Positions 7,969-16,623 of a stretch of 64,000 nucleotides of DNA are shown in pieces. Location of the stretch: NCBI GenBank assembly GCA_963697345.1, contig CAVONS010000007.1, positions 62,001-126,000 of the forward strand. Direction: 5' to 3'. Under the pieces are notes generated by a model. It searched no databases. It was not told where the DNA came from and saw only the letters and a program-made list of their open reading frames with translations. The stretch is from Prado023 sp963697345. GTDB lineage: Bacteria; Actinomycetota; Actinomycetes; S36-B12; CAIYMF01. The translations under genes were made by a program, and so were the position numbers. How positions within the stretch are numbered: the stretch's first letter is position 1; each line of letters starts with the position of its first letter.

Positions 7969-9393
7969 CTAGCTGGTGACGCGCACCTCGCGGATGCCGC
8001 CGCGCCAGCCCCCATCAACCTGGGGCAGGCCTGTCATCCAGACCAGCACGAATCGTGCGGACGTCGGGTCGGCGGCCTTGAGCCGGACCCGCTCGCCGGC
8101 CTCCGTCGCCTGGGCCATGAGGTCGTAGTCCGCCGGGAGCTCACCGGGTTCGTTGCTGGTCAGCACCTGCAGGTCGGTGCCGTTGCCCACCAGGTCCAGG
8201 GTGACCGTGCCGATCGTGCGCGGCGCCCCGAGGTCCAGGAGGATCCCGACGCCGGGCTTGTCCAGGCTCTTGTTGTAGTAGGTCACGGTCCGCCAAGCGG
8301 TGTTCAGGTCCCCGTCGTAGGCATAGGGGACCCGGTTCGGGTTCTCCTCCGAGTTACCCAGCGGGTCGAAGTCGGTTCCGTCCACGATGCGGTACTTGAC
8401 GACCTCAGGTCGTGTCGAGGCCTCGACGCTGGGTGCCGTGGGTGAAGGGGTCGGGCTCGCCTCGGGCTCGGCGACTGTGCTCTCCGAGGAGAGCAGTCGC
8501 AGCCCACCCCAGCCCAGGATGCCGACAGCCAGCAGGATCCCGACTCCGACGGCGACCCGCGCGAGGACCGAGGGGCCCTGCTTCTCCGAGGAACCGGCCA
8601 GCGCGCGGCGCTCCCCGGTGAGGTCGATGAGACTCGCCCCGAGCACCTCCCGGGCCTGCCCGGCGGAGCCGAGTCGAGGGCGGTCCTTGGGTGTGCCGAT
8701 CGGGATCACCGTGCGCACGCAGAAGTCGTTCAGCGATTCCGGCACGTCGGAGAGGACCCGTGAGGGCGGCGGGGTGGCGCCAGCCACCTGGGGAGCTGCG
8801 GGAAGGCCCTCCACCTCACCATCGGGCCATCGGGCGGTCAGGCAGGCGTAGAGGATCGAACCGATGCCGTTGATGTCGGCGGCAACGGGATCGTCCCCGG
8901 CGACTTCGTCGATGCCGGCAAGGACGGCGTCGATGCCCAACCCGGTGATCCGTACCTCACCGTCGTGGCCGATGAGGATGTTGGAGGGGCGCAGCCGGCC
9001 GTGCGCGATTCCCTTGGCGTGGGCTGCCTCGATGGCCCCGGAGATCTCGAAGGCGATCCGGGCGGCCTCAGCCGCCGGCATGGGTGCGTTCAGGTGATGG
9101 CCCAGGACCTCGCCGGCACTCCACTCCGTGACGATGACCAGGAGGTCCTCTGCCGGGAAGACGTCCAGGATCCGCACGATCCGTCGGTCATCGACCGTGG
9201 CAGCGGTCCGGGTCGCCTGGCCCAGATCTGCCACGAGTGAGTCGTCTGCCGGGACGAGCCAGAGGGCGACCTCGCGGTTCAGGGTGCTGTCGACCGCGCG
9301 CCAGATCTGGCAGCCGTAGCGCTCCTCGACGAGGTCGTCGAGGGTGAAACGCCCGATCTGCCGGTTGGGTGCCACCTCTCCCTGCTCGTCCAC
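7969..9393 (-). CDS. Membrane pseudokinase linked to MurJ, with extracellular sugar-binding-like domain
   Basis: The 474-residue protein has a kinase-like fold (about 14-260), one membrane helix (about 279-301), a Thr/Ser/Pro linker and an extracellular beta-rich domain (about 330-474) of discoidin/carbohydrate-binding type (GTVTLDLVGNG...). The kinase domain has lost all three catalytic motifs: the VAIK lysine is Trp45 (VALWLV), HRD is H131-G-R, and DFG reads TGLG (150-153). It matches the C-terminal half of mycobacterial MviN/MurJ, where this pseudokinase is phosphorylated by PknB and recruits FhaA. Here it is a separate protein two genes from murJ. GTG at 9393 looks leaderless, with TAGCAT 7 nt upstream. 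Confidence 0.82.
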   Translation of the reverse strand: MDEQGEVAPNRQIGRFTLDDLVEERYGCQIWRAVDSTLNREVALWLVPADDSLVADLGQATRTAATVDDRRIVRILDVFPAEDLLVIVTEWSAGEVLGHHLNAPMPAAEAARIAFEISGAIEAAHAKGIAHGRLRPSNILIGHDGEVRITGLGIDAVLAGIDEVAGDDPVAADINGIGSILYACLTARWPDGEVEGLPAAPQVAGATPPPSRVLSDVPESLNDFCVRTVIPIGTPKDRPRLGSAGQAREVLGASLIDLTGERRALAGSSEKQGPSVLARVAVGVGILLAVGILGWGGLRLLSSESTVAEPEASPTPSPTAPSVEASTRPEVVKYRIVDGTDFDPLGNSEENPNRVPYAYDGDLNTAWRTVTYYNKSLDKPGVGILLDLGAPRTIGTVTLDLVGNGTDLQVLTSNEPGELPADYDLMAQATEAGERVRLKAADPTSARFVLVWMTGLPQVDGGWRGGIREVRVTS

Positions 9394-9406
9394 ATCAGGA
9401 ATGCTA
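9394..9406 (-). promoter_or_regulatory. -10 element for leaderless start of the pseudokinase gene
   Basis: TAGCAT (minus strand, 9406-9401) is followed by 7 nt and the GTG start at 9393. No ribosome-binding site is visible. That spacing puts the transcription start on the first codon. Confidence 0.55.
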
Positions 9407-9507
9407 GGCCACGTCGGGCTCGCCGTCGGACGGGCACGCCCCGGGTGGACTGGGCAGTTCGGGTGGTTCGGTCAAGCGCGCCGGGTGGGATGCCGATCCA
9501 TGTGGGT

Positions 9508-9909
9508 ATGACAACGGGTGTGTCGCGGCCGGATGACCGGGGCGGGATCGTCCTCGGCTGGCTGATGCGCGTGACGATCGTCCTGGTCCTCATGGGCGTG
9601 CTGGCCTTCGACGTGTTCTCGCTGGCCTACACGAACGTCACCACGGTCGATGACGCGGGGATCGTGGCCGGGACCGGGGCCCAGACCCTGATGGAGAACC
9701 CGGGGGACGTGGTGACCGCTCGCAGCGTCTCGGTGGCTCAGGCCGCGGACCTCGATGTCCGGATGCGACCCAAGGACTGGTGGGTCGATGAGTTCGGCGA
9801 GGTCCATGTCACGGTCAGCCGCGACGCTCACACCCTGGCGCTGCACTACATCCCGCCACTCGAGAAGTACTTGACGGTTCGCGCGGTGGGGACCGCGATG
9901 AGCTCCTGA
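9508..9909 (+). CDS. Small single-pass membrane protein of unknown function
   Basis: About 133 residues from ATG 9508 (in-frame starts at 9445 and 9490 are possible). A short basic N-terminus is followed by one strong membrane helix (WLMRVTIVLVLMGVLAFDVF) and an extracellular domain of ~90 residues. The layout (membrane helix, small Ala/Gly-rich helix AGIVAGTGAQTL, then a strand-rich tail with VHVTVSR) resembles TadE-like pilin-related proteins, but the match is loose. It lies between the pseudokinase gene (divergent) and murJ (convergent, 6-bp gap). It is probably a real gene because it fills the gap exactly and keeps strong third-position GC bias. Confidence 0.6.
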   Translation: MTTGVSRPDDRGGIVLGWLMRVTIVLVLMGVLAFDVFSLAYTNVTTVDDAGIVAGTGAQTLMENPGDVVTARSVSVAQAADLDVRMRPKDWWVDEFGEVHVTVSRDAHTLALHYIPPLEKYLTVRAVGTAMSS

Positions 9910-9915
9910 CCCTGA

Positions 9916-11691
9916 TCAGCGTCGCAGGCGGCCGCTCACCATCGAGACGGCGCTGCCGACCTCCCGGATGCGCAGGACCCGTGCCATGGCCAGGTAGGCC
10001 AGGAAGCCGACCAGACTCGCGCTGACCAGCACGACCAGCAGGCCCAGGCGTGAGTCCCAGGTTCCCTCGACGAGGCGGTCGAGTGCGACGAAGACCAGGA
10101 TCGTGACGAGTGCGGAGCCCACCCCGGCGATGAGCATCCGCAGCACGGCCAACCAGGTGGAACGGGTGTGCAGGTCTGCGGCCCTTCGGGCCAGGACCGG
10201 CCACGCGATGGGCATCATGATCCAGTAGGTCAGTCCGAAGGCCAGACCGATGGCCGGCACCTTCAGCTCGGTCGGAGCCAGCTGGAAGAGGGCGATGGAC
10301 AGGACCACGTTGACCGTGTTGAGCACCAGGGACAGGTAGAACGGCGTCCTGGTGTCCTCAAGCGCGTACCACCCGCGCAGCAGGATGAAATAGATCGAGA
10401 AGGGCACGAGCCCGATCAGCATCGCGATGACCGTGTAGCCGATCAGGTAGGCCGACTCACGGTTCGCGGCGCCGAACCCGAAGAGCAGGGCCGCGAGCAG
10501 TGGCGCCAGGGGCATCATCACCGCGGCGATGGGCACCGTCAGGGCGGTCACAGTGCGCATGGTGTCGGTCAGGACCCGGCTGAAGACGCCGAAGTCGCGG
10601 TCGGCAGCCAGCCGACTCACGGCCGGCAGCAGCGCCGTGACCAGTGAGACCGTCACGATCGAGTGGGGGAGGAAGAAGATCAGGTAGGCCTTCTGGTAGG
10701 TCGCGATGCCGGCGGCCGGCAGCCCCTCCTCCTGGGCCAGGACGTTGGCGGTGGTGGCCAGCCGGCTGTGGACGATGAACGACACCTGGTTGGCGGCCAG
10801 CAGGCCCAGGGTCCACAGGGCCAGCCCTCCCGTCCTGCCCAGGCCCCAACCACGCCAGTCGAACCTCGGCCGCCAGCGGTAGCCGGTGGCGCGCATGTAG
10901 GGGATCAGGAGCAGGGCCTGGGCAGCGACGGCCAGCGTGGAGCCGATGCCGAGCCAGGCCGTCTGCGCCGCAGTGAGCGTGCCGCTGTCGGCAGCCGCGG
11001 GGCCGGCCACCACCAGGAAGGACAGGAACACGAAGATCGCGACCACGTTGTTGGCGATCGGTGCGTACATCGGGGGCGAGAAGCGCCCACGGGAGTTCAG
11101 CACCTGGGAGATCAGGGTGAACAGGCCGTAGAAGAACACCTGGGGCAGGCAGAAGCGCGCGAAGGCCACCGCGAGGGACATCTGCTCGGCGCTGTACTCC
11201 GGGGAGGCGTAGATGCGGGTCAGCAGCGGCGCCAGCACGATCGCCACCGCCGTGAGCGCGAGCAGCAGGACCGCGGTGAGCGTGAGCAGTCGGTCGGTGA
11301 AGCCCGCGCCGCCGTCGGAGTCCTCGCGACTGCGCCGCACCAGTTGGGGCACGAAGACCGCATTCATGGCCCCGCCCACCGTGAGCACATAGACGGTGTT
11401 CGGGATGGTGTTGCCGACCGTGAAGATGTCGGCCACGATCCCCAGGCCCAGCGCGGCGGTCATGGCGATGTCGCGCAAGAGTCCGGTGATGCGACTGATG
11501 ACGGTCCCCACAGCCATCCTCGCGCCCTGCGAGACCAGCTCGCCCTGCTGGGGTGCGCTGGCCTGCTGGGCTGAGTCGCTGGCCGCGTCGGGGTCGGGTG
11601 CCCCGGCCAGGTCGGAGAGGTCGTGGCCCTCGGGCGGCGGTCCGTCGGGCTGTCGATCACCCCGCGGCGGTTCGGGTGGGGGTTCAGTCAC
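9916..11691 (-). CDS. murJ: Lipid II flippase MurJ (MviN family)
   Basis: The 591-residue membrane protein of the MOP superfamily moves lipid II across the cytoplasmic membrane for peptidoglycan assembly. After ~60 residues of Pro/Asp/Gln-rich cytoplasmic tail comes SQGARMAVGTVISRITGLLRDI, the family's first helix with the conserved SRxxGxxRD. About 14 predicted membrane helices follow. It ends at RLRR without the pseudokinase fusion seen in mycobacteria. GTG at 11691 overlaps the end of the upstream DUF6049 gene by 8 bp and has GAGG 6 nt upstream, so translation is probably coupled. Confidence 0.92.
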   Translation of the reverse strand: MTEPPPEPPRGDRQPDGPPPEGHDLSDLAGAPDPDAASDSAQQASAPQQGELVSQGARMAVGTVISRITGLLRDIAMTAALGLGIVADIFTVGNTIPNTVYVLTVGGAMNAVFVPQLVRRSREDSDGGAGFTDRLLTLTAVLLLALTAVAIVLAPLLTRIYASPEYSAEQMSLAVAFARFCLPQVFFYGLFTLISQVLNSRGRFSPPMYAPIANNVVAIFVFLSFLVVAGPAAADSGTLTAAQTAWLGIGSTLAVAAQALLLIPYMRATGYRWRPRFDWRGWGLGRTGGLALWTLGLLAANQVSFIVHSRLATTANVLAQEEGLPAAGIATYQKAYLIFFLPHSIVTVSLVTALLPAVSRLAADRDFGVFSRVLTDTMRTVTALTVPIAAVMMPLAPLLAALLFGFGAANRESAYLIGYTVIAMLIGLVPFSIYFILLRGWYALEDTRTPFYLSLVLNTVNVVLSIALFQLAPTELKVPAIGLAFGLTYWIMMPIAWPVLARRAADLHTRSTWLAVLRMLIAGVGSALVTILVFVALDRLVEGTWDSRLGLLVVLVSASLVGFLAYLAMARVLRIREVGSAVSMVSGRLRR

Positions 11692-13840
11692 GGGAGGCCT
11701 CAGCGGGCTCCCGAGCGGGGGGCTCGGTGGGGGCCCCGGCTGCCTGGGGTCGGCCCCGGCGGCGGCGGGCCCGGCGGATGCCGTGCACGACGACAGCGAG
11801 CAGCAGGGCGGCGATGGCGATCCGGACGAGCACCCGCGCAGCGTTGGCGTAGGCAGCCGATTGCACCACCAGCACACCGGGTTCACCGAAGGGATCGCCG
11901 GACGCGGTCACCAGCTGGACGGTGACCGGGATGGGCCCCGAGGCTGCCACCGTGGCGGTGACCACCACCGAGGTGCGGCGCTCAGGATCGATGGTGAAGG
12001 GCTCCACGGGGTCGGCGCTGAACAGCTGCGTCGGGGTCGAGGTCAGCACCAGCCCCACCGTCACCGGCTGGGTTCCGTCGTTGTCCACCGTGATCGGGAT
12101 GGTCCCGGACTCCCCGGAGACCGTGATCGACCCACTCGAGACGACTCGTACGGAGCCGATGAGCCCCGACACCTGGCCGCTGACGAAGCCCATCAGCTCG
12201 CTGCGTGTTGCCGGGTGGGTTCGGAACCAGGATCCGAGCATTCGGGTCGGCGCACTCCTGGTCACCTCGGGGATCAGCTCCGGATCAGTCACCACGGAGG
12301 CGTACTGGCGCAGGTCGCGGTACTGGTCGCGCACCCGCGCCACATAGTTGCTCGGCAGCTCCTCGGCGACCTCCTCGGCGGTGGGTGCCACGGCGATCCG
12401 TGGCAGCGTGCCAGGTTCACGTGCCAGGGCCTGCGCGATCGACGTGGGCACCACCCAGGGCGCTGCGGTCAGGGCGCCCACGACCATCTCAGCGGCCCCT
12501 GCTGGGGGATTCCAGACCGGGTCGACCGAGGCGACGAGAAGCCGCTGGCTCTCGGGCAGTTCGCCGGCCACCGTGAGCGTCTGGGCCAGCAGGGCCTGGC
12601 GCACGGCGGTCTGCTCGGCCTCAGAATCCATCGGCATGGCCAGGGTCCGGGACAGGCCCGAGTCGGCGAGCAGCCCTGGGAGGTCACCTCGTTCGGTGGG
12701 GACGAGCACGTTGCCGCTGGGGGTGAAGTACGTGGGCTCGGCCAGTGGTGCCGACCGGTCCTCGAGCACGACACCGGTGAGCCCAGCCTTCGCCAGGACG
12801 TTGAGGGTCGTGGCCTGGGCGACCCCGCCGGGGGCAAGGACCAGGGTTCCCCGCAGGCGGCGGCCGAGGATCTGCGAGGCGTCGTCCTGCAGGGCGGTCT
12901 GCTGGCGCAGGACCGTGCCCAGCAGCTTGCCGCGCCGGGCGGCATCGACGTCCGGCCACGCGTAGAGGGAGCCGGACACGTCAGCTCCGGGAGCCGCGAC
13001 AGCCGCACGCAGCTGGTCCAGCCAGCTGGAGACCTCCCGGCTGCGGGTCCCCGGTGTGACCTGTCCCTCGGCGCTGCGGACCAGGTAGCCGTCGGCCAGG
13101 TCGTCGGCGGCCTGCACAGCCTCGGGGTCCAGGACCAGTGAGACGGCGCCGGCTTCGGCCGAGGCCGCCTCGAGCAGTCGGGACATCCGTCCAGCCGGGG
13201 ACATGGCCACGGCGGCGGCCTCCGTGAGCAGGACTCCCTCGGCGTCGCGCAGGGGGGCGCCGGTCAGGGGCCAGACGGTGGTCAGGAGGAGGGGTTCGAC
13301 CCCAGCGTTCTGAGGCCACCAGGGAAGGAAGGTCCGGTCCAGGTCCTGGCGGGTCAGGCCTGTGCCCGCATCGCCGAGGGCCTCGGCGCCGGTGACGTAC
13401 ACACCGCTGCTGGCCAGACCCAGGTCGGCCACCTCCGCCGTCAGCTCGAACGGCTGTGAGGCGCCGGGGGCGAGCTCCTCAGTGACGCTGACCCGCGTTC
13501 CGGGGATCTCCTGGCCGAAGCGCTGTCCGGCGCCGGCGAGCACCTCGGGGATCTCGTCGCGGTTCTGCAGCGGCGTGACCGACACGCGCAGCGCTGCTGC
13601 CACGTCACGGACCGGCACCTGGGAGGTGTTCGTGATCGTTCCGCGCAGGGTGAGGGTGTCCCCGGCCGCGGGGATCGACGGCTCGAACTCCACGATGCGC
13701 AGCGACAGGGACCCCGCACCCACCGCGGGCCGGTCGAGCGCTGCAGGAATGCCGGGCGCCCCGGTCTGGGATCCGAGGATCAACGCTGCCGCGAGTGCCA
13801 GGAGCATGGCGGCGGGACGCAGCCCGAACCGCCAGGTCAC
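11684..13840 (-). CDS. DUF6049 family membrane-anchored extracytoplasmic protein
   Basis: The 718-residue protein has an N-terminal signal/anchor (FGLRPAAMLLALAAALILG), a large extracytoplasmic region with strand-rich stretches (LSLRIVEFEPSIPAAGDTLTLRG...; later PITVDNDGTQPVTVGLVL, an Ig-like repeat), one C-terminal membrane helix (VRIAIAALLLAVVVHGI) and a basic Arg/Pro tail. It corresponds in position and layout to mycobacterial Rv3909, the conserved neighbour of murJ and the mutT4-like NUDIX gene. Molecular function is unknown; its constant place next to murJ suggests a partner in envelope assembly. GTG at 13840 overlaps the NUDIX stop as GTGA, a sign of translational coupling. Confidence 0.8.
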   Translation of the reverse strand: MTWRFGLRPAAMLLALAAALILGSQTGAPGIPAALDRPAVGAGSLSLRIVEFEPSIPAAGDTLTLRGTITNTSQVPVRDVAAALRVSVTPLQNRDEIPEVLAGAGQRFGQEIPGTRVSVTEELAPGASQPFELTAEVADLGLASSGVYVTGAEALGDAGTGLTRQDLDRTFLPWWPQNAGVEPLLLTTVWPLTGAPLRDAEGVLLTEAAAVAMSPAGRMSRLLEAASAEAGAVSLVLDPEAVQAADDLADGYLVRSAEGQVTPGTRSREVSSWLDQLRAAVAAPGADVSGSLYAWPDVDAARRGKLLGTVLRQQTALQDDASQILGRRLRGTLVLAPGGVAQATTLNVLAKAGLTGVVLEDRSAPLAEPTYFTPSGNVLVPTERGDLPGLLADSGLSRTLAMPMDSEAEQTAVRQALLAQTLTVAGELPESQRLLVASVDPVWNPPAGAAEMVVGALTAAPWVVPTSIAQALAREPGTLPRIAVAPTAEEVAEELPSNYVARVRDQYRDLRQYASVVTDPELIPEVTRSAPTRMLGSWFRTHPATRSELMGFVSGQVSGLIGSVRVVSSGSITVSGESGTIPITVDNDGTQPVTVGLVLTSTPTQLFSADPVEPFTIDPERRTSVVVTATVAASGPIPVTVQLVTASGDPFGEPGVLVVQSAAYANAARVLVRIAIAALLLAVVVHGIRRARRRRGRPQAAGAPTEPPAREPAEASRD

Positions 13841-15015
13841 TTCACTCCCGGAACGATCTGTGCCACCTTCTCAACGAGCCGGCGCTCGTCGCCGTAGGCC
13901 AGTTTGCGCACCACTTGGGGGAACGGGATCCACTCGACGGCCTCGACCTCGATGTCCTCGTCGGAGAGTTCCCCACCCACGGCCTCGATGACGTAGTGGT
14001 GGACGGTCTTGTGGATGCGCTTGTCCTCGACCACGAACCAGAAGTCGATCACGCCCAGCGGCGCCACGATGCGACCCACCAGGCCCGTCTCCTCGTGCAC
14101 CTCACGCAGTGCAGCCTGCTCAGGGGTCTCACCCTCCTCGACGTGGCCCTTCGGCAGGCTCCACAGCAACCGGGAGCGCCGGTCGTGGCGGGCGATCAGG
14201 GCCACGGCCGGCGGGTCGCTCTCGAGGTCGAGCACGACCCCCCCGGCAGAGGTCTCCTCGACCTTGGGCAGCCGACGCCCACGAAGACCCGGGGGACGCA
14301 CCTTGCGCATCCCGCGCCCGGCAGCCATGAGCGTCGCCGGGTTCGGGATCATCCGGCGCACAGCGTCTCCGGCGGCCGCCGCGGTGCTTGGTTCCTCCCC
14401 CGTGGTCTTCGCTTCGGTCTGGTCGGGCTCGGTCACGTCGGGCTCGGTCTGGTCGGGCTCGGCCTGGTCGGTCACTGCCCCCTGGGACGGGGTGGGTTCC
14501 GTGCCCGTGCGAGGTGCCGGTGGGGCGGGAACGGTGGCTGTCGCTGGTGACGCGGTCCTGCGAGCCTCCACGGGAGCACCGGCCGCGGCGGTGTCCGGGG
14601 GTGCGACGACTGCAGTCCGCTTGTGCCCCGGTCTCGGCATTGTGGCCGGAGTCGGGCCGAGCGTCTGGGCTGCGGCGGGCGCGGGTGCAGGTGCTGCTGC
14701 AGGTGCCAGCGCCAGCGCCGGCGCCTGCGTGGTCTGGGGCGCGGTGGGGGTGTCCTGGCTCGTGGCGGGATTCCCAGGCACCTCGCTGGGCGGCGGCACC
14801 TGGGTGGGCTGCGGTACTTGCGTGGGCGGCGGCACCTGGGTGGGCTGCTCGTCGGACTCGTCCCCGGGGGAGGTCCCGGCATCGCGCCCGGCCTCCCGGT
14901 CGGGGGGCTCGGAGCGCCGCCGCTGGCCCGGGTGGCGCAGGTCAGCCGGGGTCGGGATGCGCAACCGCCGCGCCTCACGCCGCGGGGGCGGGGCAGGAGT
15001 CGGCGGTGTGGACAT
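13837..15015 (-). CDS. NUDIX hydrolase with long Pro/Ala/Thr-rich N-terminal extension (MutT4-like)
   Basis: The 392-residue protein has a catalytic NUDIX domain in its last ~150 residues: GHVEEGETPEQAALREVHEETGL is the NUDIX box (GX5EX7REUXEEXGU). The family hydrolyses nucleoside diphosphates linked to another group. The first ~210 residues are low complexity (many Pro, Thr, Ala, Gln, including tandem TQVPPP/TQVPQP units) and followed by a basic stretch. Gene order NUDIX-DUF6049-murJ matches mycobacterial mutT4-Rv3909-mviN. ATG at 15015 is preceded by TATCCT at 7 nt and no ribosome-binding site, so it is probably leaderless. The substrate cannot be deduced. Confidence 0.82.
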   Translation of the reverse strand: MSTPPTPAPPPRREARRLRIPTPADLRHPGQRRRSEPPDREAGRDAGTSPGDESDEQPTQVPPPTQVPQPTQVPPPSEVPGNPATSQDTPTAPQTTQAPALALAPAAAPAPAPAAAQTLGPTPATMPRPGHKRTAVVAPPDTAAAGAPVEARRTASPATATVPAPPAPRTGTEPTPSQGAVTDQAEPDQTEPDVTEPDQTEAKTTGEEPSTAAAAGDAVRRMIPNPATLMAAGRGMRKVRPPGLRGRRLPKVEETSAGGVVLDLESDPPAVALIARHDRRSRLLWSLPKGHVEEGETPEQAALREVHEETGLVGRIVAPLGVIDFWFVVEDKRIHKTVHHYVIEAVGGELSDEDIEVEAVEWIPFPQVVRKLAYGDERRLVEKVAQIVPGVK

Positions 15016-15051
15016 GCTGGTCAGGATAGCGGCCACGTAGGCTTACGGCCC
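15016..15051. promoter_or_regulatory. Divergent leaderless promoters for the NUDIX gene and the CCA enzyme gene
   Basis: The 36 bp between the two starts hold two -10 elements. On the minus strand, TATCCT (15028-15023) lies 7 nt from ATG 15015. On the plus strand, TAGGCT (15038-15043) lies 8 nt from GTG 15052. No Shine-Dalgarno sequence fits for either gene. Confidence 0.55.
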
Positions 15052-16509
15052 GTGCCTGACGTCCCTCCCCGCGCGGCGCTTGCCGCGGCAAGCCGCATCG
15101 CCATCGATGCCCTGCTCGACGCCATCCCGGAACTGCTGGATCTCGCGGCGCGGATGTCCCGCGCCGGTCATGAGGTCGCGCTGGTGGGCGGGTCCGTACG
15201 CGATGCGGTGCGGCTGGGGCGCGCAGCGGACCTGGACCTGGCCACCTCCGCGCGTCCGCAGGAGGTCCTGGCAGTGCTCGAGGGCTGGGCCGACTCGGTG
15301 TGGGACATCGGGATCGAGTTCGGCACGGTCGGGGCGCGCCGGGGCGGGCACCACTTCGAGATCACCACCTATCGCGATGATTCCTACGACCGGACCACAC
15401 GCAAGCCGGCCGTGACGTACGGGCAATCCCTGCTCGAGGACCTCCGGCGCCGCGACTTCACCATCAACGCCATGGCTGTGACACTGCCCGATCGCGGGTT
15501 CTTCGACCCCTACAACGGGCTGGCTGACCTCGCGGCCAAGGTTCTGCGCACGCCGGCAGCACCTGAGGAGTCCTTCGCCGACGACCCCCTGCGGATGATG
15601 CGTGCTGCCCGATTCACCGCCCAGCTGGGTGTCACCGTCGCTCCTGAGGTCGGAGCCGCCATGGTGGCGATGTCCGACCGGATCACGATGGTCTCCGCCG
15701 AGCGGGTCCGCGACGAGTTGTCCAAGCTGCTCCTGGCCGACGAGCCGCGGCCGGGCCTGGAGCTGATGGTCGACAGCGGCCTGGCCGATCACGTGCTGCC
15801 CGAGCTGCCGGCCCTGCGCCTGGAGATCGACGAGCATCACCGGCACAAGGACGTCTACGAGCATTCGCTGATCGTGCTGGACCAGGCCATCGAACTGGAA
15901 CGCTCGCACGAGCCGACCTGCGCACCGGACCTGGTCCTGCGCCTGTCGGCACTGCTGCACGACATCGGCAAGCCCAGGACGCGACGATTCGAGCGGGGCG
16001 GCCGGGTCAGCTTCCACCACCACGAGGTGGTCGGTGCCAAGATGGCGCGCAAGCGACTCACCGCCCTGCGCTACCCGAGGACCGTCGTCGACGAGGTCGC
16101 CAGCCTCGTGGAGCTGCACCTGCGGTTCCACGGCTACGGCAGCGGCGAGTGGACCGACTCTGCCGTGCGTCGCTACGTGCGCGATGCCGGCGATCAGGTC
16201 GCTGCGCTGCACAAGCTGACGCGCGCGGACTGCACCACTCGCAATCCACGTAAGGCGGCAGCGCTGCGACGCACCTACGACAACCTCGAGGAGCGCATCG
16301 GGGTGCTCGCGCAGGCCGAGGAGCTGGCCGCGATCCGTCCGGACCTCGACGGCAACGAGATCATGGCCATCCTCGGGATCGGCCCGGGCCGTGAGGTCGG
16401 CGAGGCCTACAGGTGGCTGATGGAACGCCGGCTCGACGAGGGCCCCATGGACCACCAGCGCGCTGTGTCAGAGCTGCGCGAGTGGTGGTCGGTGCGCCAG
16501 TCGCCGTGA
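15052..16509 (+). CDS. pcnA: CCA tRNA nucleotidyltransferase
   Basis: The 485-residue class II nucleotidyltransferase adds or repairs the 3' CCA of tRNAs. It has the LVGGSVRDAVRLGRAADLDLATSA motif (GGxxRD and the catalytic DxD), the DLRRRDFTINAMA motif, the ERVRDELSKLL segment and a C-terminal HD domain (LLHDIGKPRTR). Length is normal for the actinobacterial form. GTG at 15052 is chosen because TAGGCT lies 8 nt upstream and residues before it belong to the antisense of the NUDIX gene. It is divergent from NUDIX-DUF6049-murJ, as in other actinobacteria (mycobacterial pcnA). Confidence 0.92.
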   Translation: MPDVPPRAALAAASRIAIDALLDAIPELLDLAARMSRAGHEVALVGGSVRDAVRLGRAADLDLATSARPQEVLAVLEGWADSVWDIGIEFGTVGARRGGHHFEITTYRDDSYDRTTRKPAVTYGQSLLEDLRRRDFTINAMAVTLPDRGFFDPYNGLADLAAKVLRTPAAPEESFADDPLRMMRAARFTAQLGVTVAPEVGAAMVAMSDRITMVSAERVRDELSKLLLADEPRPGLELMVDSGLADHVLPELPALRLEIDEHHRHKDVYEHSLIVLDQAIELERSHEPTCAPDLVLRLSALLHDIGKPRTRRFERGGRVSFHHHEVVGAKMARKRLTALRYPRTVVDEVASLVELHLRFHGYGSGEWTDSAVRRYVRDAGDQVAALHKLTRADCTTRNPRKAAALRRTYDNLEERIGVLAQAEELAAIRPDLDGNEIMAILGIGPGREVGEAYRWLMERRLDEGPMDHQRAVSELREWWSVRQSP

Positions 16510-16623
16510 GGCGACGCCACGCCGGCCGTGGGGCCTGATCTCCCCAGCGATGTCGGACCTCTGGGGTTCAATGGTTCCCAGCACCTTGGCAGGGTCGAGT
16601 CCGGGTGCTGCAGGAGGGAACAC

